In this document: positions 8,143 through 16,819 of the stretch, one piece after another
How the letters are laid out: each line of letters opens with the position of its first letter
Numbering within the stretch: the first letter of the stretch is position 1
Assembly (NCBI RefSeq): GCF_019219025.1
Contig: NZ_JAHUWN010000011.1
Coordinates: forward strand, 133,904 to 197,903
From: Bacillus sp. sid0103
GTDB taxonomy: Bacteria > Bacillota > Bacilli > Bacillales_B > DSM-18226
Reading direction: 5' to 3'
Length of the DNA: 64,000 nt
Made by a program: the position numbers and the translations under genes
Notes under the pieces: generated by a model
What the model saw: only the letters and a program-made list of their open reading frames with translations
What the model was told of the DNA's origin: nothing
Database searches by the model: none

Positions 8143-8751
8143 ATGAAAGAATATTATTATGATAAATTGATGGGAATAAAAACGGGAGGAGACCAAAAGG
8201 GATTTCATAAGTCCTTCCATTATCATCGTTATGAACCAACCCCTTATAGTGCCCTCGAAGAATTATTTATTCACTATCAATTGAGCAATAATGATCAAAT
8301 CGTTGACTATGGGTGTGGTAAAGGGCGATTAAACTTTTTTATCCATTATCATTTTCAGGCAACGGTTATAGGAATTGAAATGAATGAGGATTTTTATCAT
8401 GAAGCCCTTACTAATCGTAAAAATTATCTAAAGACAACCCAACAGAGCAGTTCTCATATATACTTTCATTGTTCGCTTGCCGAAGCATATCAGGTCAAGC
8501 CATTAGATAATCGATTTTACTTTTTTAACCCCTTTTCAATTCAAATTTTTATCAAAATCATTAATAATATCTTGATTTCGGTAGAGAAGAACAGGCGGGA
8601 TGTTGAAATCATCCTATATTATCCATCCGACGATTATATCTATTATTTAGAAAATGACACCGCTTTTGAATTAAAAAAAGAAATTATTCTCCCATATGTT
8701 TATGAACATGACATAAATGAGCGATTTTTAATCTATCAATTAATCGGATAG
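8143..8751 (+). CDS. Class I SAM-dependent methyltransferase of unknown substrate
   Basis: The 202-residue protein has methyltransferase motif I (IVDYGCGKGRL, about residues 53-63), followed by an acidic ribose-binding residue in IGIEMNE and a YFFNPFS segment in the motif IV position. It is a single-domain Rossmann methyltransferase without membrane segments. The N-terminal FHKSFHYHRYEPTPY stretch is typical of a Bacillus subgroup whose substrate I cannot name. ATG 8143 follows TGGAGT. The last 16 bp overlap the end of the convergent UvrC-like gene. Confidence 0.75.
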   Translation: MKEYYYDKLMGIKTGGDQKGFHKSFHYHRYEPTPYSALEELFIHYQLSNNDQIVDYGCGKGRLNFFIHYHFQATVIGIEMNEDFYHEALTNRKNYLKTTQQSSSHIYFHCSLAEAYQVKPLDNRFYFFNPFSIQIFIKIINNILISVEKNRRDVEIILYYPSDDYIYYLENDTAFELKKEIILPYVYEHDINERFLIYQLIG

Positions 8752-9815
8752 GTTTGCATTAACTGGGAAATTTCATCGTCCAAACGTGCAGCCTGTTTAC
8801 TTTCAAGCATTTGTTCCGAAATGAGGATATAGCTGCAGTTGCTTCCTTTTAAGTAGCTATAGATAATCTGAGCGCTATCAATTTCATCTCGGCTGATTTT
8901 TGTTAATACTGGATCCTTACTTGTTTTAAAAGTAGTGACTATTTTGGTCTTGATTGTATTTTGAATAGATTCATGCTCCGACCAGCTGTATTTTTCACTG
9001 AATAGTATTTTGTTCTTTTTAATCAGAAATAGTTTAAAGGTACAGTCCGTTAAGCGTTCAATGACAGCAATATTGTTATTACTTTCCGTAAATTCAATTA
9101 CTTTTTCTTTATTAAGAAGTGAGTGGATGGCATCCAATGTATCTTTATATTTTCCTGCTGTTTCGAAATCGAATTTTTCAGAGGTCTCTAACATTTTTTG
9201 CTGCAATTCGTGAAGCAGACTCGTATCCACACCTTTCAGCAATGCAATGATTTTGTTCATCCTCTCATTATACAGAGCGAGTGCTACCCCTCCCATACAC
9301 ATCCCAAGACACAAACCTAAGGAAAAGTTTAAACAAGGAGTATTCTTGTTTGAAGGGGAACTGCAATTTATCTTATAAAAGTCTTTTATCCCTTGAAGCG
9401 CCTTTTCGATAGTATGTCTACTTCTGTATGGGCCAAAATAAAGACTGTCTGGATTCTCGGGGTGCTGACAAATTTCAAGTCTTCGATAGCCTCCATCCAT
9501 GTGAATCCTGATGTAGATATAGGATTGAGGGCTCTTCATCATTCGATTAAAATTAGGCTTTATTTCCTTGATTAATTTACATTCGAGCATAAAGGCTTCA
9601 AATTCAGTGTCAGTAAGAATATAGTCAAAATCCTTGAGGCTGGATTTAAGTTTCATGATCTTATGGGAATGCGTTTTGGAATTTTGGAAGTAGGACCGCA
9701 CACGATTCTTAAGATTTTTCGCCTTTCCTACATAAATAATATGTCCGTTGAAGTCCTTCATTAAATACACTCCGGGGGAAGAGGGAAGCTGTTTCACTTT
9801 TTCTTTTACATCCAT
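8736..9815 (-). CDS. UvrC-like GIY-YIG nuclease (Cho type)
   Basis: The 359-residue protein carries an N-terminal GIY-YIG nuclease domain (GVYLMK at 15-20, IIYVGKAKNLKNRVRSYF from about 27). It also has a UvrC-type cysteine-rich segment (CLNFSLGLCLGMC, near 165) and a UVR-like helical region at about 200-235. The second nuclease domain (RNase H fold) and helix-hairpin-helix region of full UvrC are absent, and full UvrC is near 600 residues. The layout therefore matches UvrC homologues such as Cho, which make the 3' incision in nucleotide excision repair. The start at 9815 is set by GGAGG with 7-bp spacing. An earlier in-frame start at 9833 has no site. Confidence 0.82.
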   Translation of the reverse strand: MDVKEKVKQLPSSPGVYLMKDFNGHIIYVGKAKNLKNRVRSYFQNSKTHSHKIMKLKSSLKDFDYILTDTEFEAFMLECKLIKEIKPNFNRMMKSPQSYIYIRIHMDGGYRRLEICQHPENPDSLYFGPYRSRHTIEKALQGIKDFYKINCSSPSNKNTPCLNFSLGLCLGMCMGGVALALYNERMNKIIALLKGVDTSLLHELQQKMLETSEKFDFETAGKYKDTLDAIHSLLNKEKVIEFTESNNNIAVIERLTDCTFKLFLIKKNKILFSEKYSWSEHESIQNTIKTKIVTTFKTSKDPVLTKISRDEIDSAQIIYSYLKGSNCSYILISEQMLESKQAARLDDEISQLMQTYPIN

Positions 9816-9849
9816 ATGAATACCTCCAATCACTATTTATTTTATCACA

Positions 9850-9910
9850 AATAAAAAAGGTGCCCAGCCTTCATCATCCGCAATCAACGGATGGGAAGAC
9901 AAGGCACCTT
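9850..9910 (-). terminator. Hairpin between dtpT and the UvrC-like gene
   Basis: On the minus strand AAGGTGCC and GGCACCTT form the outer stem, an inner CATCCG/CGGATG stem lies inside, and a T-run follows at about 9858-9850. It would terminate a minus-strand transcript shortly before the UvrC-like gene. Confidence 0.7.
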
Positions 9911-9947
9911 ATTTTAAAAGCAATGAAAGATTCTGAACTTAGATAAC

Positions 9948-10052
9948 TGTCTAGCGAAAGCGGCCCAGCGGCTAGTGTACTTCGCCCTTTTCCCTGCGAT
10001 AAGTTAAAGTGCTCTAGTCCATACGCCGCTAAACGGACGCTTACGCTTTTCT
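9948..10052. repeat. Degenerate dispersed intergenic repeat
   Basis: The stretch opens with TGTCTAGCGAAAGCGGCC and ends in GGACGCTTACGCTTTTCT, with internal GC-rich inverted segments. It resembles dispersed TGTCTAGC... elements common between Bacillus genes, and a short relative occurs at 46369. It lies directly after dtpT. Confidence 0.45.
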
Positions 10053-10055
10053 AAT

Positions 10056-11540
10056 TTATTTAATCCCTTTCATGTAACCTTGAATCTTCGGTGATAACAT
10101 TAATAGGATAATACCTAGTACGATGGAAGCTCCACCGATGACACCAAAGTAGGTCATTTCAGTTTCAGGGGTGTAGAATTTAACTACTTGTGCATTTAAT
10201 GCTTGTGCAGCAGCACTTGCTAGGAACCATAAGCTCATTGTTTGAGCGGAGAAGGCTGCAGGCGCTAATTTAGTTGTTGCAGACAATCCAACAGGTGATA
10301 AGCATAATTCACCAAATACAACAATTAAATAACTAAGAACAAGCCACATTGGACTTACTAGTGAATCTGTACCGCCAAGATAAGCCGGGATAAGAATAAC
10401 TAGGAATGACAAACCAGCAAATAATAATGATAATGAGAACTTTTGTGGTACCGATGGCTGACGCTTTCCTAATTTAACCCAAATCCAAGCAAATACTGGT
10501 GCAAAGATGATAATGAATAATGGGTTTAAAGATTGGAACCAAGCTGGAGAAATCTTAATTCCTAACCAATTTAATTGAGTGCGCTTATCTGCGTAATTTG
10601 CAAGGATGGTTGAGCCTTGTTCTTGAATGGCCCAGAACATAACCGCTGCAATAAATAATGGAATATAAGCAATAATTCTTGAACGTTCTACTGCAGTTGT
10701 TTTAGGACTGCGATACATGACAACGAAGTAGATCGTTGGGATTAAAATACCAAGGAAAGTGACAATATTAATAAAGCTAGCAAAAGTTAACAGACCTTTT
10801 GGAATTAATACTGCACAGATAACAGCAAGAATAATTACTGCTAGTCCAATCATGGTAAAGACCTTTTTCTTTTCTGCAGGAGCCATTGGATTGGCAACCA
10901 TTGTTCCAGCAAGACCAAGATTTTTTTTCTTTGTCACACTGAACACGACTAATCCTAAAAACATACCTACAGCAGCAATTCCAAAACCTATGTGGAAGTT
11001 GCCTACTGAGCCAACGATTAGAGGGGATAAGAATGCCCCAAGGTTAATACTCATGTAGTAAATAGTGAAACCTGCATCACGACGTTCGTCCTTTTCGCTA
11101 TACAATTCACCTACTGCGGAAGAAACATTTGGTTTAAGCAATCCAGTACCTAGGACAATCAATACCATGGAAACAAAGAACATGGAAACGCTGCCAGGAA
11201 CAGCCAACGATATATGTCCAAACATAATTAAGATTCCACCGTAAAACACGGCTTTTGAAGAACCGAAGATCCGGTCAGCTAGCCAACCGCCAATGATTCC
11301 AGACATATAAACAAGTGATCCGTAAATGGACATGATTGAAAGTGCGAGATTTTGATCAATGCCCAATCCACCTTTAGAAACTTCATAATACATATAGAAA
11401 ACGAGGATGGCTCTCATGCCATAGTAAGAGAAACGCTCCCAGAATTCCGTGAAGAAAAGAGTGGAAAGACCTTTAGGATGTCCGAAAAAGCCCGTTTGAG
11501 GTACACTATCCACAATTTTCTGTCTATTCATATTTGACAT
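10056..11540 (-). CDS. dtpT: POT-family proton-dependent di/tripeptide transporter
   Basis: The 494-residue protein has about 14 membrane helices and the signature FFTEFWERFSYYGMRAIL (about residues 29-46), including the ExxER-type motif used for proton coupling. A second family segment, GELYSEKDERRDAGFTIYYM, contains the PTR2 signature. Members import di- and tripeptides with protons, and B. subtilis YclF and lactococcal DtpT are relatives. ATG 11540 follows GGGAGG. It is a single-gene unit with its own promoter. The MerR-type and Dpp-type loci lie upstream on the opposite strand. Confidence 0.92.
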   Translation of the reverse strand: MSNMNRQKIVDSVPQTGFFGHPKGLSTLFFTEFWERFSYYGMRAILVFYMYYEVSKGGLGIDQNLALSIMSIYGSLVYMSGIIGGWLADRIFGSSKAVFYGGILIMFGHISLAVPGSVSMFFVSMVLIVLGTGLLKPNVSSAVGELYSEKDERRDAGFTIYYMSINLGAFLSPLIVGSVGNFHIGFGIAAVGMFLGLVVFSVTKKKNLGLAGTMVANPMAPAEKKKVFTMIGLAVIILAVICAVLIPKGLLTFASFINIVTFLGILIPTIYFVVMYRSPKTTAVERSRIIAYIPLFIAAVMFWAIQEQGSTILANYADKRTQLNWLGIKISPAWFQSLNPLFIIIFAPVFAWIWVKLGKRQPSVPQKFSLSLLFAGLSFLVILIPAYLGGTDSLVSPMWLVLSYLIVVFGELCLSPVGLSATTKLAPAAFSAQTMSLWFLASAAAQALNAQVVKFYTPETEMTYFGVIGGASIVLGIILLMLSPKIQGYMKGIK

Positions 11541-11565
11541 ATTATTACCTCCCTTTTACTATTCT

Positions 11566-11595
11566 ATAATACTTTCTCATGTTTTGAATTGTCAA
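11566..11595 (-). promoter_or_regulatory. Sigma-A promoter of dtpT
   Basis: On the minus strand TTGACA (11595-11590) and TATTAT (11571-11566) are separated by 18 bp and lie about 26 bp before the start codon. Confidence 0.7.
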
Positions 11596-11863
11596 AAACA
11601 TTTTTTGGAGAAATACGTTGCAAATAGTAAAAAACATTGATAATACTGAATTTTAGTTAGATTAAATTAAAAAAGAAAGTTTTTTTAAAATAATAAATAA
11701 TTTCAGAGTAAATAGACTTTTCGCTCTAATATAATGATAGAAATATAATTTTTGGAAGGGTTTTAGGGTAATTAACTACAAAATCAACGAGAAATATGTT
11801 TCCTTCCATCTATCTAGATATCGATAAATTTAAAGGAATTAATGATTCACTTGCCAACTAGTT

Positions 11864-11915
11864 CGGTGCCTGACACCACAAATGGACATTTGTCCATTTG
11901 TGGTGTCAGGCACCG
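11864..11915. repeat. 52-nt near-perfect inverted repeat built from GGTGCCTGACACC
   Basis: Arms of 25 bp are perfect complements around a two-base centre. Each outer part is CGGTGCCTGACACCACAAAT or its complement. A T-rich run follows on the plus side (TTTTC). The 13-base core recurs alone at 18776. It lies in the 11541-11997 gap, which also holds the dtpT promoter and the MerR-type promoter and otherwise looks non-coding. Confidence 0.9.
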
Positions 11916-11943
11916 TTTTCTAAATAAATAGGCTATATGGTTA

Positions 11944-11974
11944 TTGACATTGACGTTGCGTAAAGGTGTATCGT
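11944..11974 (+). promoter_or_regulatory. MerR-type promoter with 19-bp spacer
   Basis: TTGACA (11944-11949) and TATCGT (11969-11974) are separated by 19 bp, the over-long spacing typical of promoters untwisted by MerR regulators. The spacer contains GACGTTGCGTAAAGGTG, similar in style to Mta/TipA operators. It lies 24 bp before the gene, so autoregulation is likely. Confidence 0.55.
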
Positions 11975-11997
11975 TAGGTTTACAAGGGGGTGAACGA

Positions 11998-12762
11998 ATG
12001 GAATATACCGTGCATAAGCTTGGGAGTTTAGCAGGTGTTAGCACCAGAACACTTAGGTATTATGATGAGATTGGAATTCTTAAGCCGGCAAGAATAAATT
12101 CATCAGGATACCGAATCTACGGTCAAGAAGAAGTGGATCGCTTACAGCAAATCTTATTCTATAGGGAATTAGGAATCAGTTTAGAGAACATAAAAGAAAT
12201 CGTAACGGCTCCTTCTTTTGATGGTGCAGCTGCACTAAAAGAACATCGTAAAAAACTCCTTGAGAAAAAGGAACAATTAGAATTGTTAATTGCAAATGTG
12301 GAAAAGACAATTGCAGTAACTGAAGGGAGAATGAAAATGTCGAATAAAGAAAAGTTCGAGGGATTTAAGAAAAAAATGATAGATGAAAACGAGAAAAAGT
12401 ATGGGAAAGAAATTCGTGAAAAATACGGTGATGATACTGTAAATAAGTCAAATGCTAAATTACAAAATATGACTCAAGAGCAATATGATGAGGTTACAGC
12501 ATTAGCTGAAAAAGTTACCAAAACGTTAGCTGAAGCATTCCGAACAGGTGATCCAGCTGGAGAACTGGCACAAAAAGCCGCTGATCTCCATAAACAATGG
12601 TTATGTTACTATTGGAATGAATACAATAAGGAAGCCCATGCAGGTCTTGCACAAATGTATGTAGATGATGAACGATTTACTTCCTATTATGATAAAGAAC
12701 AGCCAGGGACGGCAGAATTTTTAAGGGATGCTATTCATATTTATACTGGTATGAAAAAATAA
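11998..12762 (+). CDS. MerR-family regulator with TipAS-type ligand domain
   Basis: The 254-residue protein has an N-terminal MerR winged helix (YTVHKLGSLAGVSTRTLRYY, residues 3-22, then DEIGILKP), a coiled-coil dimer helix at about 80-115, and a C-terminal TipAS domain at about 135-250. The domain order matches TipAL and B. subtilis Mta, which bind thiopeptide or other drugs and switch on exporters. ATG 11998 follows AAGGGGGTG at about 5-6 bp. An earlier in-frame start at 11944 falls inside the promoter. No drug exporter is adjacent, so targets beyond its own promoter are unknown. Confidence 0.88.
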   Translation: MEYTVHKLGSLAGVSTRTLRYYDEIGILKPARINSSGYRIYGQEEVDRLQQILFYRELGISLENIKEIVTAPSFDGAAALKEHRKKLLEKKEQLELLIANVEKTIAVTEGRMKMSNKEKFEGFKKKMIDENEKKYGKEIREKYGDDTVNKSNAKLQNMTQEQYDEVTALAEKVTKTLAEAFRTGDPAGELAQKAADLHKQWLCYYWNEYNKEAHAGLAQMYVDDERFTSYYDKEQPGTAEFLRDAIHIYTGMKK

Positions 12763-12872
12763 TTTTTTATAAAAGTAATAGAAGATATATAGGGGCAAAA
12801 AAAGTATATAAAAAATATAAGAAAAATGACCTGCCAAAACTTACCGATTATTAATAAAATTCCGAAGAATTC

Positions 12873-12907
12873 CCTGTAAGACTGCAATAGTCTTACAGGT
12901 TTTTTTA
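12873..12907 (+). terminator. Rho-independent terminator after the MerR-type gene
   Basis: CCTGTAAGACT (12873-12883) pairs with AGTCTTACAGG (12889-12899) and is followed by seven or more T residues. The rest of the 12763-13068 gap is AT-rich, with a promoter at 12947. Confidence 0.92.
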
Positions 12908-12946
12908 TTATCCTAAATTATCATTTTTTGAACTTTTTTCACGTTG

Positions 12947-12975
12947 TTGACAAATTTGTCTCGCAACACTAAAGT
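12947..12975 (+). promoter_or_regulatory. Sigma-A promoter of the peptide ABC operon
   Basis: TTGACA (12947-12952) is followed after 17 bp by TAAAGT (12970-12975), a four-of-six match to TATAAT. The predicted leader is about 90 nt. Confidence 0.55.
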
Positions 12976-13068
12976 TATATATGTCATAATAATTTAAAAA
13001 TTTACTATATTGTTATATTTCTGATAAACCAAAATACATAAAAAACAAAAGTGCAGGTAGGTGTAAAT

Positions 13069-14082
13069 GTGGAAAAGGATCCTATTCTTCGAATAAAAGA
13101 CTTAAAGGTGTCTTTTCAATCAGGGAAAAAATTCGTTCCAGCTGTTGATGGTATCAGTTTTGATTTAAAGGATGGTGAAATTTTAGGGATTGTCGGTGAA
13201 TCGGGGAGTGGTAAAAGTGTCACTTCATTAGCAGCCATGGGGCTGATACCGTCTCCGCCTGGAAAAATTGAAAAGGGTGAAATCATTTTTGAAGGAAAAG
13301 ACCTGAAAAATCTACCTGAAAAAGAGTGGCGAAAAATCCGCGGAAATCAGATATCAATGATTTTTCAAGAGCCAATGACATCATTAAATCCGCTGTTTAC
13401 GATTGGCAATCAATTAATAGAGGCAATTCGATTACATACCGACCTTTCAAAGAAAGAAGCAATGGAACGCAGTATTGAATTATTAAAACTGGTTGGAATT
13501 CCTAGGGCAGAAGGAATCTTAAAAGAGCATCCCCACCAACTTTCAGGGGGGATGAGGCAGCGGGTTATGATTGCAATGGCAATGGCTTGCAATCCTCGGG
13601 TGCTGATTGCGGACGAGCCCACGACTGCGCTAGACGTAACGATTCAAGCACAGATCCTCGCTTTGATGAAGGATTTAAATAAGAAGACAAATACAACAGT
13701 TATTCTTATTACCCATGATTTAGGTGTTGTAGCAGAAATTTGTGAACGTGTCATTGTCATGTATGCGGGACAAATTGTTGAGCAAGGTGATGTTAGAACA
13801 ATTCTCAAAAATCCTCAGCATCCGTATACAAAGGGCTTGTTAAAATCCGTCCCTGATTTAAGAGGGAAAAAGGAACGGCTGTATAGTATTCCAGGCTCAG
13901 TCCCTACTCCAGGCACGATCAATAAGGGATGTCGGTTCGCTGCAAGATGTGCAGAGGCATTCGCTCAATGTCAGGTAGACACACCAGATTTATTTAAAAC
14001 GGAAAAAGACGGACATGAAGTGCGCTGTTTCCTACATACATTGAAGAAGGAGTGTGACAACCATGTCAGAATTACTTCTTGA
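13069..14082 (+). CDS. dppD: Peptide ABC transporter ATP-binding protein (OppD/DppD)
   Basis: The 337-residue ATPase has Walker A GESGSGKS near residue 43, the signature LSGGMRQR, Walker B VLIADEPTTALD and the C-terminal oligopeptide/dipeptide extension with its Fe-S-type cysteines (CRFAARC ... C ... C). It energises import of peptides or nickel-type ligands through the permeases encoded downstream. I choose GTG 13069, about 7 bp after AGGTAGGTG. A GTG at 13051 has no site. It overlaps the next ATPase gene by 20 bp, so translation is probably coupled. The Dpp/Opp label rests on family and order, since specificity is set by the binding protein. Confidence 0.9.
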   Translation: MEKDPILRIKDLKVSFQSGKKFVPAVDGISFDLKDGEILGIVGESGSGKSVTSLAAMGLIPSPPGKIEKGEIIFEGKDLKNLPEKEWRKIRGNQISMIFQEPMTSLNPLFTIGNQLIEAIRLHTDLSKKEAMERSIELLKLVGIPRAEGILKEHPHQLSGGMRQRVMIAMAMACNPRVLIADEPTTALDVTIQAQILALMKDLNKKTNTTVILITHDLGVVAEICERVIVMYAGQIVEQGDVRTILKNPQHPYTKGLLKSVPDLRGKKERLYSIPGSVPTPGTINKGCRFAARCAEAFAQCQVDTPDLFKTEKDGHEVRCFLHTLKKECDNHVRITS

Positions 14083-15031
14083 AGTAAATGGGTTAAAAAA
14101 GTACTTTCCGATAACTGGCGGCCTATTCGGAAGGAAACAAGGCGAAGTCAAAGCGGTTGATGATGTTTCTTTTTACGTTAGAAAAGGAGAGACATTAGGG
14201 ATTGTTGGTGAAAGCGGTTGCGGTAAATCGACCACTGGACGGCTGCTTATGCGTTTGATTGAAGCTAGCGACGGAAAGATTGTCTTTGAAGATAAAGAGA
14301 TTACCAGCATGTCAAAATCGGAATTAAGAAAAACGCGCCGAGATATTCAGATGGTATTCCAGGATCCTTATGCATCGCTTAATCCGAGACATTCGATCGA
14401 ACAGATTCTTGAAGAGCCGCTAATTGTTCATGGAATTGGCACGAAAGAGGAACGCAAAAAGCAAGTGAGAGAAATGCTTGAAGTGGTCGGCTTAAGCAGC
14501 TACCATGCTAAAAGATATCCACACCAATTTAGCGGCGGTCAGCGTCAGCGGATTGGGATTGCAAAGGCGTTAATGACGAAGCCCAAATTAATTATTGCGG
14601 ATGAGCCTGTCTCAGCGCTCGACGTATCCATTCAGGCCCAGGTTCTTAACCTGATGAAGGACATTCAAAAGGAATTCCAGCTTACTTACATATTTATTGC
14701 TCATGATTTAGGAGTAGTACGACATATTAGTGATCGTGTTGGCGTGATGTATTTAGGAAGATTAATAGAGTTAGCTGAAAGTGAAGATCTATATGAAAAT
14801 CCGAAGCATCCATATACTAAAGCGCTGCTATCGGCTGTACCAATTCCAGATCCCGATATAAAGAGGGAGACGATTTTAATTGAAGGAGAACTTCCAAGTC
14901 CAGCTAATCCTCCTTCAGGATGTGCCTTCCATACACGCTGCTCACAGGTGATGGATATTTGTAAAAATACTAGACCAGCGGAACACAATCTTAACGGTCA
15001 TTTTGTCGCTTGTCACTTATATAACAAGTGA
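14063..15031 (+). CDS. dppF: Peptide ABC transporter ATP-binding protein (OppF/DppF)
   Basis: This second ATPase of about 322 residues pairs with the first to make the heterodimeric motor. It shows Walker A GESGCGKST, signature FSGGQRQR, Walker B LIIADEPVSALD and the same C-terminal peptide-transporter extension (CAFHTRC). ATG 14063 is set by GAAGAAGGAG about 10 bp upstream. A GTG at 14054 sits on top of that site. The binding-protein gene follows after 48 bp with its own AAGGGGG site. Confidence 0.9.
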   Translation: MSELLLEVNGLKKYFPITGGLFGRKQGEVKAVDDVSFYVRKGETLGIVGESGCGKSTTGRLLMRLIEASDGKIVFEDKEITSMSKSELRKTRRDIQMVFQDPYASLNPRHSIEQILEEPLIVHGIGTKEERKKQVREMLEVVGLSSYHAKRYPHQFSGGQRQRIGIAKALMTKPKLIIADEPVSALDVSIQAQVLNLMKDIQKEFQLTYIFIAHDLGVVRHISDRVGVMYLGRLIELAESEDLYENPKHPYTKALLSAVPIPDPDIKRETILIEGELPSPANPPSGCAFHTRCSQVMDICKNTRPAEHNLNGHFVACHLYNK

Positions 15032-15079
15032 TTTGCCGCATTTATGATAAAAACAAAAAAATAAGGGGGTTAAAATCTT

Positions 15080-16690
15080 ATGAAGAAGAGGTCTTTTAAA
15101 CTGCTGTTGATCTCTCTATTAGCCATCAGTATGTTATTAGTTGGCTGTAACAGCAAAACGAATGAAGCAGGAGGCAAAAAGGATCCTGCCAGTGGTGGAT
15201 CGAAAAAGGATACACTAGTTTATGGACGTGGAGGAGATTCTACATCACTAGATCCTATCACTACAACTGAAGGTGAAGCATTCAAAGTAACAGAAAACAT
15301 CTATGAAACATTGATCCAATATGGTGATCAAGATACCACTATCAACCCGGGTCTAGCTGAATCATGGGAAGTTTCACCAGATGGCTTAACTTACACATTC
15401 AAACTTCGTCAAGGAGTTAAGTTCCATGATGGTACAGATTTTAATGCAGAAGCGGTTGTTTTTAACTTTGATCGCTGGATGAATGGTAATTCCGATAGCT
15501 TCCCATATTACACCATGTTTGGTGGATATAAAAAGGATGAAGGTCACGTTATCAAAGAAGTAAAAGCCGTTGATGCAAATACCGTTCAATTTGTCTTAAA
15601 ACGTCCACAAGCTCCATTCTTAAAGAACCTAGCAATGTCTCCGTTTGGAATTGCCAGCCCTACGGCTGTTAAAAAATATGGTGACAAGTTTAGACAAAAT
15701 CCGGTTGGAACAGGTCCATTTAAATTCGTTGAGTGGAAAGAAAATGATACTATTACGCTTGAAAAGAACCCTGACTATTGGCAAAAGGGTTTGCCTAAGT
15801 TAAACAAAGTTATTTTCCGTGTAATACCTGAAAATACTGCACGTCTTAACGCTCTTGCCAATGGTGAGATTGACGTGATGGATGGACTAAATAATTCAGA
15901 TGAGGCTACTGTTAAAGCAAATGCTAACCTCCAAGTGATTGAACGTCCATCAATGAACGTTGGTTATATTGGTTTAACAACTACACGTAAACCATTTGAT
16001 AATAAACTTGTTCGTCAAGCAATTAACTACGCAGTTGATAAAAAATCAATCATTGATGCGTTTTATGGTGGGAAAGCCCTTGCTGCTGTCAATCCAATGC
16101 CACCTTCCATTGAAGGCTATAATAAGTCAATTGAGCCGTACCCTTATGATTTAGAGAAAGCAAAGGCTTTGTTGAAAGAGGCTGGATACGAAAAAGGATT
16201 TGAAATCGATTTATGGGCAATGCCTGTTGCACGCCCATACATGCCAGAAGCACAAAAAGTTGCAGAAGTTATCCAAGAGAGCTTAAGCAAAATCAATGTC
16301 AAAGCCAAAATCCAATCTGTGGACTGGGCTACTTACTTAGATAAAGCTGCAAAAGGTGAATTTGATATGTTCATGCTTGGCTGGACAGGTGACAATGGTG
16401 ACCCTGATAACTTCTTATACACATTGCTTGATAAAGACAGCATTGGAAGTAATAACTATTCCCAATATAGCAATGACAAATTACATGACGTCTTAATTAA
16501 AGCACAAACAGAAATTGATCAAGCGAAGCGTAATGCACTATACGAAGAAGCACAAGTAATCATCCATGATGATGCTCCATGGGTTCCACTTGTTCACTCT
16601 ACACCGCTGTTAGCAGCAGGGAAAGATGTGGCAAATTACTTACCACACCCAACTGGATCAGAAGCGCTGACAAAAGTTGAATTTAAATAA
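15080..16690 (+). CDS. Peptide ABC transporter substrate-binding lipoprotein
   Basis: The 536-residue SBP_bac_5 protein has a lipoprotein signal peptide ending in the lipobox LLVGC, with the lipidated cysteine at residue 23. A Gly/Ser/Lys-rich linker and the typical fold starting at LVYGRGGDSTSLDP follow. It captures the ligand outside the membrane and delivers it to the two permeases. The family covers di-, tri- and oligopeptides and also nickel and heme, and sequence inspection does not settle which. It is the third gene of the operon and is followed by a hairpin that should raise its level over the permeases. Confidence 0.92.
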   Translation: MKKRSFKLLLISLLAISMLLVGCNSKTNEAGGKKDPASGGSKKDTLVYGRGGDSTSLDPITTTEGEAFKVTENIYETLIQYGDQDTTINPGLAESWEVSPDGLTYTFKLRQGVKFHDGTDFNAEAVVFNFDRWMNGNSDSFPYYTMFGGYKKDEGHVIKEVKAVDANTVQFVLKRPQAPFLKNLAMSPFGIASPTAVKKYGDKFRQNPVGTGPFKFVEWKENDTITLEKNPDYWQKGLPKLNKVIFRVIPENTARLNALANGEIDVMDGLNNSDEATVKANANLQVIERPSMNVGYIGLTTTRKPFDNKLVRQAINYAVDKKSIIDAFYGGKALAAVNPMPPSIEGYNKSIEPYPYDLEKAKALLKEAGYEKGFEIDLWAMPVARPYMPEAQKVAEVIQESLSKINVKAKIQSVDWATYLDKAAKGEFDMFMLGWTGDNGDPDNFLYTLLDKDSIGSNNYSQYSNDKLHDVLIKAQTEIDQAKRNALYEEAQVIIHDDAPWVPLVHSTPLLAAGKDVANYLPHPTGSEALTKVEFK

Positions 16691-16700
16691 TAATGGCAGA

Positions 16701-16730
16701 AAGGGGAGGAAGCTTTGCCTCCCCTTTTGT
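16701..16730 (+). terminator. Intra-operon terminator after the binding-protein gene
   Basis: AAGGGGAGG (16701-16709) pairs with CCTCCCCTT (16718-16726) and is followed by TTGTT. It lies between the binding-protein gene and the permease genes and probably causes partial termination. Confidence 0.75.
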
Positions 16731-16819
16731 TAACGAAACGCAGTCTCTTTTTGGTAAAAAAATTGTCAAGTTGTAGCGCCTAGCCAGGCGTTTATGCTTA
16801 ACAGTGAGGTGAATATAAA

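Noticed and set aside
12763..12872. Possible gene or RNA in the AT-rich gap before the terminator
   Set aside because: No frame with a ribosome site and no recognisable RNA motif were found. It looks like the 3' untranslated part of the MerR-type transcript.
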